A stretch of 64,000 nucleotides of DNA from CAYJBH01 sp964368625 (GCA_964368625.1 CAYJBH010000001.1:62001-126000), one strand, 5' to 3'; shown: positions 1 to 9,230, counted from the first letter of the stretch. Numbers and translations are program-made. Notes: generated from the sequence alone by a model not told the origin.

Positions 1-1058
1 CATCCTGCATTCATTCTACAAGAGTAGCCGATGAGATGGGTAGACAGATGAGGGCATCCTACTACTTCATAGGAGCACTTCTTGGCAGATTTGGAAAGGC
101 AAGTGTTTCAATGCCGGGTGGCTGTGATCTCGGCGCAAGACCTATCGATCAGCATCTAAAAGCATTCCAGTCATTTGGTGCAGATATTTCGGTAGAGCGT
201 GGTATGATAAACGCCGAAAGCAATCATCTAAATGGCTCTCAGGTATTTTTTGATACAGTATCGGTTGGAGCAACCATTAATTCCATGCTTGCTGCCATTC
301 TTTGTGATGGAACAACAATTCTTGAAAACGTTGCAAAGGAACCCCATATAGTTGATGTGGCTAACTTTTTAAATATGATGGGAGCCGACGTAAGAGGCGC
401 CGGTACCGACGTTATAAAAATACATGGTGTTAAACAGCTCCATGGCTGTAGTTACACCTTAATACCGGATCAGATCGAGGCGGGCACCTTTATGGTAGCC
501 GCTGCCGCTACCGGAGGCAATATTTTAGTTAAAGATGTAACACCTAAGCATCTTGAGCCGATAATAGCAAAACTGGAAATGTCAGGCGCTCATATTGAGG
601 AATATGACGAGGCTGTAAGAGTAAGTCGTAGCAGCGACATTATTCCGGTTAACGTTAAAACGCAACCACACCCCGGCTTCCCAACCGACATGCAGCCTCT
701 TATGGCGGTATTACTCTCAAAGGCAAAAGGAATATCTATAATCACAGAATCCATCTGGGACAATCGTTTTAGATATATAGATGAGCTTTCCAGAATGGGG
801 GCAAACGTTCAGGTTGATGGTAGAGTAGCAGTGATTGAAGGCGTTCCGAACCTCAGCTGTGCACCTGTTAAGGCAACAGACCTACGTGCCGGTGCAGCCC
901 TTGTTATTGCAGCTCTTTGTACCGAAGGAACTAGCGAGATTGACGATGTTGAGCATATAGAGCGTGGCTATGAACACTTCGTGGAAAAGCTTCAATCTTT
1001 AGGTGCCGACATTCACAGAAAAGAAATTGAAACTAAATCTGTGCCACAAGCATTATAA
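1..1058 (+). CDS. murA: UDP-N-acetylglucosamine 1-carboxyvinyltransferase (MurA), 5' truncated by window edge
   Basis: MurA transfers enolpyruvate from PEP to UDP-GlcNAc, the first committed step of peptidoglycan synthesis, in the cytoplasm. The frame is open from base 3, so the gene starts before the window; about 351 residues are visible against a usual length near 420, so the N-terminal 65-70 residues (with the Lys-Asn pair of the active site) are missing. The motif MPGGCDLGARPIDQHL carries the catalytic Cys, codon 123-125, which is also the fosfomycin target. The C-terminal motif RAGAALVIAAL and a following glycine-rich stretch also fit. Clostridia often have two MurA paralogues; which one this is cannot be decided here. 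A hairpin follows the stop codon. No downstream gene of the same pathway is present; walJ follows. Confidence 0.95.
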   Translation, partial: SCIHSTRVADEMGRQMRASYYFIGALLGRFGKASVSMPGGCDLGARPIDQHLKAFQSFGADISVERGMINAESNHLNGSQVFFDTVSVGATINSMLAAILCDGTTILENVAKEPHIVDVANFLNMMGADVRGAGTDVIKIHGVKQLHGCSYTLIPDQIEAGTFMVAAAATGGNILVKDVTPKHLEPIIAKLEMSGAHIEEYDEAVRVSRSSDIIPVNVKTQPHPGFPTDMQPLMAVLLSKAKGISIITESIWDNRFRYIDELSRMGANVQVDGRVAVIEGVPNLSCAPVKATDLRAGAALVIAALCTEGTSEIDDVEHIERGYEHFVEKLQSLGADIHRKEIETKSVPQAL

Positions 1059-1072
1059 ATAATAAACACTTT

Positions 1073-1108
1073 TGTCGTCGACGCCGCCATGGCTCGGCGA
1101 CATATTTT
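1073..1108 (+). terminator. Likely intrinsic terminator after murA
   Basis: TGTCGTCGA (1073-1081) pairs with TCGGCGACA (1094-1102) with one G-T pair; the loop contains the palindrome GCCATGGC, and ATATTTTA follows. The T tract is short, so termination may be partial. The hairpin contains the ATG at 1089, which argues against that codon as the start of the next gene. Confidence 0.5.
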
Positions 1109-1133
1109 AGCTAGAATAGGAAAATATACAAAA

Positions 1134-1928
1134 ATGGCTCAATTCGCAACATTATACAGCAGCTCTTCAGGTAACAGTGCATACATAAAGAGCGGTAAAA
1201 ATGCATTATTAATAGATTGTGGCAAGAACTGTAAAACCACCATTAATGCCTTATATTCTCATTCTATTGCAGTATCTGAAATAGACGGTATACTTATCAC
1301 CCATGAGCATCGTGATCATATTTCCGGACTTACAGTATTACTAAAACACTATTCACTCCCTGTATTTGGCTCAGCAGAAACACTAGGTTACCTTGTTAAA
1401 GAAAACCTAGTACCAAAAAGTGCCAACCTTAACCCAATACCACACAGTACACCTATGAACATAGGCGATTTTGAGGTAACTGCATTTAAAGTTAGCCACG
1501 ACAGCCTATGTGCATTTGGATATCAAGTTAAAACACCATGCCGCAAAAAAGTAGGCTATTTCACCGACAGTGGTTTCGTTCATCCGGATGTTTTAAACAT
1601 GCTTACCGATTGTCATCTAGTAGCTATTGAATCAAACTATGATGAACATTTGTTACAAACAGGTCAATACCCAGTCTTCTTAAAAAAAAGAATATCCGGC
1701 AAAACCGGACATCTTTGCAATTCCGACTGTGCCGAAGCAGTTGCACAGTTAGTTAAAAGAGGTGTTAAAAACTTTGCCCTTTGTCATCTAAGCAAGGAAA
1801 ATAACCATCCCACCAGAGTAAAATACGCTTTAGCGCACAGTTTCGCCGCACACGGAATTATACCGAACAATGAACTAACAATTAAAGTCGCCCCGAGCGA
1901 AACATCACTTTCTGTTATGGAGTTTTAA
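1134..1928 (+). CDS. walJ: MBL-fold metallohydrolase, WalJ/YycJ family
   Basis: A metallo-beta-lactamase-fold hydrolase of 264 residues. The metal motif HEHRDH is at residues 57-62, with later ligands in SHDS and in CHLS near the C terminus; the N-terminal LYSSSSGNS is typical of YycJ/WalJ. In Bacilli the gene sits beside the WalRK cell-wall two-component system and affects coordination of division with replication; its substrate is not settled. The start ATG at 1134 is preferred over the in-frame ATG at 1089 because AGGAAA lies about ten bases upstream of it, while the 1089 codon lies inside a hairpin and has no ribosome binding site. rlmH follows after one base, so the two are co-transcribed, as in many Firmicutes. 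WalRK itself is not in the window. Confidence 0.85.
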   Translation: MAQFATLYSSSSGNSAYIKSGKNALLIDCGKNCKTTINALYSHSIAVSEIDGILITHEHRDHISGLTVLLKHYSLPVFGSAETLGYLVKENLVPKSANLNPIPHSTPMNIGDFEVTAFKVSHDSLCAFGYQVKTPCRKKVGYFTDSGFVHPDVLNMLTDCHLVAIESNYDEHLLQTGQYPVFLKKRISGKTGHLCNSDCAEAVAQLVKRGVKNFALCHLSKENNHPTRVKYALAHSFAAHGIIPNNELTIKVAPSETSLSVMEF

Positions 1929-1929
1929 T

Positions 1930-2385
1930 ATGCAGGCAATTTCAATTTTATCGGTGGGCAAACTTTCACAAAAATACTGGAAAGATGCCTGTTTAGAATA
2001 TTCTAAACGGCTTTGTGCCTACTGTCGATTTAAGGTAATTGAACTTAAAGAACGCGGTGAAGACGCCACTGCGCTTCGTCGCGAAGCCGAGGACTTCAAG
2101 GCCGCTTTGCCAAAAAAACCATATGTTATTGCTTTATGTGTTGAAGGCAAACAACTCAGCTCACAGCAGCTGGCAACCGTTATAAAAGATGCTGCAATGA
2201 ATGGTAAAGAACTATGTTTCATTATAGGTTCATCACAAGGAATTGATGAAAACTTTAAAGCAGAATGCGATGAGCGAATCTCTCTTTCAGCAATGACATT
2301 TCCACACCAGCTGGCAAGAGTGGTTTTAACCGAGCAACTTTATCGATCTTTCAACATAATATCAGGCGGCAAATATCATAAATAG
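1930..2385 (+). CDS. rlmH: 23S rRNA (pseudouridine1915-N3)-methyltransferase RlmH
   Basis: RlmH methylates pseudouridine 1915 in helix 69 of 23S rRNA, using S-adenosylmethionine, after the 70S ribosome has formed. The 151-residue length is normal for this small SPOUT enzyme. The SAM-binding loop FIIGSSQGID is near residue 100, and the C terminus ends in EQLYRSF...GKYHK, the family signature (usual ending PYHK). It starts one base after the walJ stop, implying translational coupling. Its stop is directly back to back with that of comM on the other strand, with no spacer, so the two transcripts must overlap or end inside each other. Confidence 0.95.
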   Translation: MQAISILSVGKLSQKYWKDACLEYSKRLCAYCRFKVIELKERGEDATALRREAEDFKAALPKKPYVIALCVEGKQLSSQQLATVIKDAAMNGKELCFIIGSSQGIDENFKAECDERISLSAMTFPHQLARVVLTEQLYRSFNIISGGKYHK

Positions 2386-3909
2386 CTAAACATTATAATA
2401 CTGTCTTTGTTCTATGTTCCTGTATTGAAGAGCCTCGGCAAGGTGTCGTGGCTCTATTATTTCGCATTCGTCTAGGTCAGCAATCGTTTTCGATACCTTT
2501 AGTAACCTTTCATGTGCACGGGCTGATAACGAAAGATTATCAAATGCTCGGTGCAATATTTTTTCGGCCTTTTCAGATAGCCTGCATACTTCTCTGAGAT
2601 AAGATGCCTTAATCTGCGAATTGCAAATAGCACCCTGCATATTTCTATCCTGCTGACGCTTTCTTGCGCTAACAATTCGTTGTAATATTTCCTTTGAACT
2701 CTCACAAGGAATGTTTGTGGTTAGTTCATTATAGTCAACACTCGGAACATTTATATGTATGTCAATCCTATCGAGTAGCGGACCGGATATTTTACCAAGA
2801 TACCTCTCAATATTACTTTGGCTACAACTGCAATTTTTCTTTGGGTGACCACTATATCCGCATGGGCAAGGATTCATTGCCGCCACTATCATAGCATCGC
2901 ATGGGTAGGTAGAGCTGCCAGAAACTCTTGAAACGGTAACAACTCCATCCTCCATCGGCTGTCGTAATATTTCTATCGCTTCTCTTTTAAATTCCGGAAG
3001 TTCATCTAAAAAAAGAACTCCATTATGTGCAAGAGATATCTCTCCCGGTCGCGGCATGCTCCCTCCTCCCGATAAACCGGCTGCAGAAACCGAATGATGT
3101 GGGGCTCTAAACTGAGGAGTAGAGATAAAAGAGTTATCGTTTGGCAACATTCCCGCTATAGAGTAAATCTTAGTTACTTCTATTGCCTGTTGCATCGTTA
3201 GCGGCGGCAAAATTGTAGGAATTCTTTTGGCAAGCATACTTTTTCCTGTTCCCGGAGGTCCTGTCATTAAAATGTTATGCCCGCCTGCTACCGCAACTTC
3301 TATGGCACGCCTTGCATCGCTCTGCCCCTTAACATCAGAAAAATCAATATAGAAATTCTGACTTAACTCACCTTTTGGTGTCGGTTCATATATCTTTAAC
3401 GGTTCGGCCGCAAAATGGTTAACTATCTGTTTCACGTTCTTGGCCGAATACACATTTACGCCCTTTATTACCGCCGCCTCCTCAGCATTATCTGGCGGAA
3501 CAAACAAATCAGTTACCCCTTTCTCTGCCGCTGCGATAGCCATTGAGATAACCCCCCGAACCGGCCGCAAATCACCGTTAAGACTTAACTCTCCAACAAA
3601 AGCACAACTGGAGGTATCTCCCCTCATCTGTGCAGAGGCTGTAAGGAGGGAAATAAATATAGGTAAATCGTAGATTGGGCCAACTTTTTTAATATCTCCG
3701 GGAGCAAGATTAACCGTTATTCGGCTGGTTGGGTAAACAAACCCCAAATTTTTCAGAGCAGAGCGAACCCTATCCTTCGACTCCTTAACCGAGTTGTCCG
3801 GCAAACCCACTATATCAAACTGAGGCAGACCGCCCGAAATATCAGTTTCAACAGTAACAACATAACCATCTAAGGTGTTTACTCCAAGGCTATTTATTTT
3901 CGAGTACAC
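2386..3909 (-). CDS. comM: ComM/YifB family Mg-chelatase-like AAA+ ATPase
   Basis: 507 residues, the usual length of the family. An N-terminal Lon-protease-like domain (about residues 1-170) is followed by a Mg-chelatase AAA+ domain with Walker A GPPGTGKSMLAKR and Walker B FLDELPEF, and then the cysteine cluster CPCGYSG...CSCS that marks YifB/ComM. In naturally competent bacteria ComM is a helicase that promotes branch migration during integration of transforming DNA; in Clostridia the role is less clear. The start is GTG, supported by GGAGGG seven bases upstream. A good promoter lies just upstream, and the gene appears to be monocistronic. No other competence gene is in the window. Confidence 0.9.
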   Translation of the reverse strand: MYSKINSLGVNTLDGYVVTVETDISGGLPQFDIVGLPDNSVKESKDRVRSALKNLGFVYPTSRITVNLAPGDIKKVGPIYDLPIFISLLTASAQMRGDTSSCAFVGELSLNGDLRPVRGVISMAIAAAEKGVTDLFVPPDNAEEAAVIKGVNVYSAKNVKQIVNHFAAEPLKIYEPTPKGELSQNFYIDFSDVKGQSDARRAIEVAVAGGHNILMTGPPGTGKSMLAKRIPTILPPLTMQQAIEVTKIYSIAGMLPNDNSFISTPQFRAPHHSVSAAGLSGGGSMPRPGEISLAHNGVLFLDELPEFKREAIEILRQPMEDGVVTVSRVSGSSTYPCDAMIVAAMNPCPCGYSGHPKKNCSCSQSNIERYLGKISGPLLDRIDIHINVPSVDYNELTTNIPCESSKEILQRIVSARKRQQDRNMQGAICNSQIKASYLREVCRLSEKAEKILHRAFDNLSLSARAHERLLKVSKTIADLDECEIIEPRHLAEALQYRNIEQRQYYNV

Positions 3910-3935
3910 TTTTATTCCCTCCGGTTTCTAAATAT

Positions 3936-3964
3936 ATAATACAGTATATTTTTTCATTATACAA
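3936..3964 (-). promoter_or_regulatory. Predicted sigma-A promoter of comM
   Basis: Read on the minus strand: TTGTAT, 17-base spacer, TATTAT. It lies in the 284-base divergent gap between comM and the phosphoglucomutase gene. Confidence 0.5.
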
Positions 3965-4114
3965 TACCTAAATTTTCACTAATTAAACATCAAAATAATT
4001 GTGCTAAAATTCCACTATTTTTTTTGTTTTATAAATAATTATGTTGCTGTTAAACAAAAAGATTAATAAATTTAGGCTATCTGTGTAAATTCTTTGTACA
4101 ATCTGCTAAAATTC

Positions 4115-4143
4115 TTGACATATTTTAATTTATGGTTTATTAT
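4115..4143 (+). promoter_or_regulatory. Predicted sigma-A promoter of the phosphoglucomutase gene
   Basis: TTGACA (4115-4120), 17-base spacer, TATTAT (4138-4143). The start codon is 50 bases downstream. The rest of the gap 3910-4193 is A+T rich, and nothing else is recognised in it. Confidence 0.7.
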
Positions 4144-4193
4144 ATTTATACAAGGAACACACGTTAAACTCTGATTTTATAGGTGATTCAATA

Positions 4194-5912
4194 ATGACTA
4201 TATCCGGTGAAATAAAAAAACAATACGATAGATGGATTGATACCAAACTAACGGATTTAGACTTAAGTGCGGAACTTCTTTCTATTCAAGGCGATTCAAA
4301 CGAGATAACAGAGCGTTTTGCGAAGGATCTTGAGTTTGGCACAGCCGGCTTACGTGGCATAATAGGTGCCGGTATTAACAGAATGAATGTTTATACGGTA
4401 GCTAAAGCTACTCAGGGGCTAGCACAATTTATACTAAATAACAATCTTAACAAGACTGTTGCTATAGGGTATGACAGCAGAATTAAAAGCGAGTTGTTCG
4501 CTAAGACTACTGCATCAGTATTGGCGGCAAACGGAATTAAGGCCTATGTTTTCCCTCGCTTATGCCCCACCCCTATGGTTTCTTATGCCGTTCGTAAATT
4601 TAGTTGCGGCGCCGGCGTTATGATTACTGCAAGCCATAATCCGGGGAAATACAACGGTTATAAAGCCTACGGCAGTGATGGTTGCCAGATGACAGATAAC
4701 AACGCTACCGAGGTTCTTAAAGAAATTAACTCTCTTGATATTTTCAATGATATAAAACTTATTGATTTTTCTGATGCAGTTGATAAAGGTTTAATAAAGT
4801 ATATTGATGAAAATTTCTATCTCGATTACTATAAAAAGGTTGAGGAACAACAGTTAAACAAAATTAAATCTGTTAAACCTTTAAAGGTTGTTTACACGCC
4901 ATTAAACGGTGCTGGCAACGAGCCGGTAAGAGACATATTAAAGAGAACTTCATCTGCCGAAGTTATTATAGTTGAAGAACAGGAAATGCCGGACGGACAT
5001 TTCACTACCTGCCCTTACCCTAACCCGGAATCAAGGGAAGCATTACGACTTGGTATTGAAAAATGCATACAGACAAACGCAGATCTTTTACTGGCGACCG
5101 ACCCCGATAGCGATAGGGTTGGTATAGCGGTTAAGGATGGTGATAATTATTTATTGCCCACTGGTAACGAGATAGCTCTATTATTACTCGACTATATCAT
5201 TAACACAAGGTTGCGTCTTGGAACAATGCCCAAGAATCCTGTTTTTGTTAAATCGCTGGTTACTACCGATCTTGCTAAGGCTGTTGCATCTTCTGCAGGA
5301 GTTACTACGATTGATGTTCTTACCGGGTTTAAATACATCGGCGAACAGATATTGTTTCTTGAGCAAAAAGGTGAAGAAGAACGTTTCTTGTTCGGTTGTG
5401 AGGAAAGTTACGGATATCTTGCGGGTAGCTATGCGAGAGACAAGGATGCTGTAGTGGCATCGATGCTTTTAGTAGAGATGGCTTCATACTATCACGACAA
5501 CGACAGCGCCATCAAGCAAGAGCTAGATAGAATTTATGAAACCTATGGTTACGAAATAAACATCATCGACAACTTTGAGTTTGAAGGCCTTTCCGGTCTC
5601 GATACAATGGCCAATATAATGCGTAACATAAGGCAGCTACCTCCACAGGAGATTGCCGGAAAAATTGTTACCACCTTCTTTGATTACCTTAGCGGCAGTA
5701 CTAAAAATATTGATGGCACAACCACCGAGATCACCCTCCCTAAATCTAATGTATTACGTTTTGTTATGGATGATTGTAGCGTAATATTGAGACCTTCCGG
5801 TACAGAACCTAAGATTAAAATTTATTACAGCGCTACAGGAAAAACTAAGGACGATGCAAATAAAACCATCGAAAATCTTCAGTCTGTTATGAGAAATCTT
5901 TTAAATCTTTGA
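4194..5912 (+). CDS. pgcA: Phosphoglucomutase / phosphomannomutase (alpha-D-phosphohexomutase)
   Basis: Interconverts glucose 1-phosphate and glucose 6-phosphate (possibly also mannose phosphates), supplying UDP-glucose for wall polymers and glycolipids. All four active-site loops are visible: TASHNPGKYNGYK with phosphoserine 147, the Mg loop DPDSDRVG, the sugar-binding loop GCEESYGYLAG, and the C-terminal phosphate loop RPSGTEPKIKIYY. At 572 residues it matches the long Firmicutes PgcA type rather than the shorter GlmM type. AGGTGA eight bases upstream supports the ATG. It has its own promoter, and the next promoter (for rpmE) starts 17 bases after its stop, with no strong terminator between. 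Confidence 0.93.
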   Translation: MTISGEIKKQYDRWIDTKLTDLDLSAELLSIQGDSNEITERFAKDLEFGTAGLRGIIGAGINRMNVYTVAKATQGLAQFILNNNLNKTVAIGYDSRIKSELFAKTTASVLAANGIKAYVFPRLCPTPMVSYAVRKFSCGAGVMITASHNPGKYNGYKAYGSDGCQMTDNNATEVLKEINSLDIFNDIKLIDFSDAVDKGLIKYIDENFYLDYYKKVEEQQLNKIKSVKPLKVVYTPLNGAGNEPVRDILKRTSSAEVIIVEEQEMPDGHFTTCPYPNPESREALRLGIEKCIQTNADLLLATDPDSDRVGIAVKDGDNYLLPTGNEIALLLLDYIINTRLRLGTMPKNPVFVKSLVTTDLAKAVASSAGVTTIDVLTGFKYIGEQILFLEQKGEEERFLFGCEESYGYLAGSYARDKDAVVASMLLVEMASYYHDNDSAIKQELDRIYETYGYEINIIDNFEFEGLSGLDTMANIMRNIRQLPPQEIAGKIVTTFFDYLSGSTKNIDGTTTEITLPKSNVLRFVMDDCSVILRPSGTEPKIKIYYSATGKTKDDANKTIENLQSVMRNLLNL

Positions 5913-5929
5913 GAAAATCGAAAAAACTC

Positions 5930-5958
5930 TTGCATAGACAATTTTTTTATGCTATAAT
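5930..5958 (+). promoter_or_regulatory. Predicted sigma-A promoter of rpmE
   Basis: TTGCAT (5930-5935), 17-base spacer, consensus TATAAT (5953-5958). It is followed by an untranslated leader of roughly 140 bases. Confidence 0.75.
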
Positions 5959-5964
5959 GTTTTA

Positions 5965-6105
5965 GCGACTATAGAAAATAAATAGTATATGTACCGGAAA
6001 AGGCATCTTACACTGTAATCTTTTAGCCTTTTGAGACAGATAATCTCTAACATTGTCAATTTTAAGGCAAAACCGGACAAAATTTCAAGAAAGGAATGGC
6101 TAAAA
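5965..6105 (+). promoter_or_regulatory. Candidate structured 5' leader of rpmE
   Basis: Between the predicted transcription start and the rpmE ATG lie about 140 bases. AAAAGGC near 5998 can pair with GCCTTTT near 6026, and GAGA-N7-TCTC forms a small hairpin just after it. L31 leaders that let the protein repress its own mRNA are known in several phyla; I could not match this sequence to a known consensus by eye, so autoregulation is only a possibility. Confidence 0.3.
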
Positions 6106-6303
6106 ATGAGAGAAGGTATTCACCCAAACTACAACGAAGCACATGTTGTTTGTGCTTGTGGAGAGAAGTTTACTACCCGTTCCACCAAAAAGGAAATACA
6201 CGTTGAAATTTGTTCAAAGTGTCACCCTTTTTATACCGGAAAACAAAAGCTTGTTGATACCGGCGGACGTGTAGACCGCTTTAAGAAGCGTTTCGGTCTT
6301 TAA
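6106..6303 (+). CDS. rpmE: 50S ribosomal protein L31 (zinc-binding form)
   Basis: L31 bridges the ribosomal subunits. The 65-residue product beginning MREGIHPNYNEAHVVC is the usual length; an in-frame ATG at 6031 would add 25 residues that no L31 has and has no good ribosome binding site. AAGGAATGG precedes the ATG at 6106. Cysteines in VCACG and CSKCHPFY form the zinc site, so this is the C+ form rather than the zinc-free form made under zinc starvation. The ending TGGRVDRFKKRFGL is typical. It is monocistronic, with its own promoter and a strong terminator. Confidence 0.95.
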   Translation: MREGIHPNYNEAHVVCACGEKFTTRSTKKEIHVEICSKCHPFYTGKQKLVDTGGRVDRFKKRFGL

Positions 6304-6321
6304 TATTAATATTAAATTTGT

Positions 6322-6350
6322 AAAAAAGAGCTGTTTTGCAGCTCTTTTTT
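6322..6350 (+). terminator. Intrinsic terminator of rpmE
   Basis: GAGCTG (6328-6333), five-base loop, CAGCTC (6339-6344), flanked by an A run and followed by six T. Confidence 0.85.
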
Positions 6351-6411
6351 AGCTTATACAATTTTTTTTGCTTTTTTTAAATAAATAAGAGGATAAAATC
6401 ATTTTATGACG

Positions 6412-6417
6412 TATAAT
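6412..6417 (+). promoter_or_regulatory. Possible -10 box of the dgt-dnaG-rpoD operon
   Basis: A consensus TATAAT lies 28 bases before the dgt start, but no good -35 hexamer sits 16-18 bases upstream. It is the only plausible promoter in the gap 6351-6444. Confidence 0.35.
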
Positions 6418-6444
6418 GTAGATGGACAATAAAACAGGAGTTAT

Positions 6445-7466
6445 ATGACAGCACGTGAATATCATGAAGAGCTTGAGCAGAAAACTCTATCTCCAAAAGC
6501 CTGCCTTGTTATAAACAGCAAGGGACGTAAACAGGCTGAGCCGCCCTGCCCTCTTCGAACCGACTTTTGCCGTGATCGCGATAGAATTATTCATTCAAAG
6601 GCTTTTCGTCGCCTTAAAACCAAAACACAGGTATTCCTTGCCCCTGAAGGAGATCATTTTAGAACTCGGTTAACTCATACATTAGAGGTCTCTCAAATTT
6701 CAAGAACCATTGCGAGAGCCNNNNNNNNNNAGCCCTGCGTCTTAACGAGGATTTAACCGAAGCCATCGCCATGGGGCACGACCTAGGACATACCCCTTTT
6801 GGGCATGCCGGTGAACGTGCATTGAGGGAGTTAAATCCAAATGGATTTGCACACTTTGAGCAGAGCGTTAGAGTTCTTTGTGTTCTCGAAAAGTTTCCTG
6901 GCGGACTAAATGTTACTGCTGAGGTAGAGGATGGTATACTTAATCATACCAAGGATGAATTTCCTAGTACTGCTGAAGGCAGAGTTGTTCGCTATTGCGA
7001 TAGAATTGCTTATATAAACCATGATATCGAAGATTGTATTACCGCAGGCTTATTGTCTGAGGAGGATCTGCCTAAATCGATTAGAGATGTTTTAGGTTAT
7101 AGCAAATCTCAACGCATAACCACGCTATTATCGGATTTGATGTTAAGTAGCGAAGACGAGATAGGGTATAGCAAAGATGTTCAACAAGCATTCGACGACC
7201 TTCATTCCTTTATGTTTGAAAACATTTATGTTGGTAGTGTTGCTAAGGTTGAGGAAAAAAAGGTTTTCCACTTTATATCAGAGCTTTATCGTTACTATCG
7301 AAAAAACCCCAACGTTATGCCTGAGATGTATCGCAAGATTTGTGAACTTGAGGGGGTTGATACAGCAGTAACAGACTATATTTCAGGAATGAGCGACAGC
7401 TTTGCTGCAACAGAGTTTGAAAACATTTATATTCCAAGACGATGGTCGATATTAAACAGCAGGTAA
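6445..7466 (+). CDS. dgt: dGTPase-like HD-domain dNTP triphosphohydrolase, interrupted by an assembly gap
   Basis: The family hydrolyses dNTPs to deoxynucleosides and tripolyphosphate. The HD-domain signatures are RLTHTLEVSQ before the gap and GHDLGHTPFGHAGE after it; RIIHSKAFRRLKTKTQ is also typical. The ten N at 6721-6730 split the frame: before them it ends TIARA, and after them it resumes ALRLNEDLTEA in another frame. The family normally reads TIARALRLNEDL, and AGCC occurs on both sides of the N run, so the two contig ends overlap and nothing is missing. Removing the N run and one AGCC restores one frame of about 335 residues, the normal length. AGGAG precedes the ATG. It is first in dgt-dnaG-rpoD, a common clostridial order. 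Confidence 0.9.
6721..6730. other. Assembly gap of ten N
   Basis: Ten N inside dgt, flanked by AGCC on both sides. The encoded protein shows that no sequence is missing; this is an unmerged contig overlap, not a biological disruption. Confidence 0.9.
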
Positions 7467-7472
7467 TTAGAA

Positions 7473-9230
7473 TTGATTGACAGAAGTTACATAGAGCAGA
7501 TCATAGTTCAAAACGATATCGTCGACCTTATATCAGAGTATCTGCCTCTAAAAAGATCTGGTCGAGGTTATGTGGGAGTCTGTCCGTTCCACAATGAAAA
7601 AACGCCTTCTTTTTCCGTTAATTCTGAGCATAGCTACTTTCATTGTTTTGGTTGCGGCGCCGGTGGCAATGCCATAAACTTTATTATGAGATACAACAAC
7701 ATTGGATATGTTGAATCGGTAAAACTTCTTGCTGCAAGGGTTGGAATGAAGCTACCGGACGAGGACGACGAGCAATCTAAACGACGAAGTTTACTTATTA
7801 GAATAAATAAAGATGCAGCAAGATATTTTCATAGCAACCTTCTTGCTGAAGATGGTTCGATAGCTCGAGATTACCTTCATAATAGAGGCTTATCCCCTGC
7901 TATGATCACTCGTTTTGGCATAGGTTATGCTCATAACAGTTATAGCAAACTGCTATATCATATGACAAAATTAGGCTATAAGGAACAGGATTTAGATTCG
8001 GTAGGACTACTGCGAAGAGGAAGCAGAGGATATTTTGATTTTTTTAGAAACAGAATCATTTTTCCTATTATCGATTTGCAGGGAAATGTTATTGCCTTTG
8101 GAGGAAGGCTGATAAATGGTGACGGGCCTAAATATCTTAATACAAGTGATACACCGATATTTAACAAGGGACACCATCTTTTTGCTTTAAATCTTGCAAA
8201 AAAGGAATCGGAGCGTTGCTATCTCTTATGTGAGGGTTATATGGATGTAGCATCGTTACACGGAGCAGGGTTTAAAACAGCTGTGGCTACACTTGGAACC
8301 GCATTGACCTCAGAACAGGCAAAATTAATTTCGAACTATGCCGATAAAGTAGTTCTTTGTTATGACAGCGATGAGGCGGGACAACGTGCCACGGCAAAAG
8401 CAACAACAATATTTTCAAAACTTCCCACCGAAATATCGGTTCTTCAGATGGATAATGCCAAGGATCCGGACGAATATATAAAAAAATTTGGTAGCGAGAA
8501 GTTTGCAGGATTAATCAAAGGTAGCAGTACAACTGTTGAGTATGCTCTGTTAAATGCAAAAAAAGGAATTACGCTTAGCACCGACGAAGGTAGGGGTCGT
8601 TATATAAACAATGCCGTTAACATACTTGCCGATATGACTGCGACTGTAACCGAGCGAGAGATTTATGCCGGCAGAATTGAAAATGAAACCGGGGTTTCCA
8701 AAAGTGCTATTTTGGTTCAGCTTGACGGACTACTTAAATCTCGACGAAGAATTCAGCAAAAAAAAGATTACAAGGACAGTTTTAGCCCATATGCGACCGC
8801 AACTAATAAACGTTCATTATCTACAAAAGCATTACAGCTCGTTAACCGTGAACAGCAGTTTGTTGCTGCAATACTAATTAGCCCGGATCTCATTAAGCAG
8901 GTTTCAAATAGGTTGGATGGTTATACCTTTTGTGAACAAGCGCTCGCACAGGCATATTTCATCGCAAAAAAATATTACGACGATGGAAATCCTGTTGGTT
9001 TTGCAGTTGTTGCCGGAGAACTAGATGAAAATTTTTCAAGAGAGTTAACCGCTACAATGGCAAGATTTGGAGAGGTTGTTCCAAACGAGATAGACCTAAA
9101 CATGTATTTAGAAAGTATGATTGAGCTTTCGGGAGCACAGGTTCTACAGGGCGAATTGCAGCTAGACCGACTAACCGATTTTATAGAAGAAAAAAAGAAA
9201 AGAATACACAACAAGGAGGAAACTCAATGA
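7473..9230 (+). CDS. dnaG: DNA primase
   Basis: Makes RNA primers for replication. The 585-residue protein has the N-terminal CHC2 zinc domain with Cys37, His40, Cys58 and Cys61 (VCPFHNEKTPSFSV, then FHCFGCGAGG). The TOPRIM core follows with LLCEGYMDV, GTALTSEQ and CYDSDEAGQRA, the acidic residues that bind metal. The less conserved C-terminal region is the helicase-binding domain. The start is TTG at 7473, six bases after the dgt stop. The last bases, ATGA, are shared with the rpoD start, so the two are translationally coupled in the macromolecular-synthesis arrangement. Confidence 0.96.
   Translation: MIDRSYIEQIIVQNDIVDLISEYLPLKRSGRGYVGVCPFHNEKTPSFSVNSEHSYFHCFGCGAGGNAINFIMRYNNIGYVESVKLLAARVGMKLPDEDDEQSKRRSLLIRINKDAARYFHSNLLAEDGSIARDYLHNRGLSPAMITRFGIGYAHNSYSKLLYHMTKLGYKEQDLDSVGLLRRGSRGYFDFFRNRIIFPIIDLQGNVIAFGGRLINGDGPKYLNTSDTPIFNKGHHLFALNLAKKESERCYLLCEGYMDVASLHGAGFKTAVATLGTALTSEQAKLISNYADKVVLCYDSDEAGQRATAKATTIFSKLPTEISVLQMDNAKDPDEYIKKFGSEKFAGLIKGSSTTVEYALLNAKKGITLSTDEGRGRYINNAVNILADMTATVTEREIYAGRIENETGVSKSAILVQLDGLLKSRRRIQQKKDYKDSFSPYATATNKRSLSTKALQLVNREQQFVAAILISPDLIKQVSNRLDGYTFCEQALAQAYFIAKKYYDDGNPVGFAVVAGELDENFSRELTATMARFGEVVPNEIDLNMYLESMIELSGAQVLQGELQLDRLTDFIEEKKKRIHNKEETQ

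Noticed and set aside
1089..1133. Longer N terminus for walJ
   Set aside because: The ATG lies in the hairpin after murA, without a ribosome binding site; the family starts at the 1134 codon.
6031..6105. 25-residue N-terminal extension of L31
   Set aside because: L31 proteins start at MREGIHP; the extension is part of the leader.
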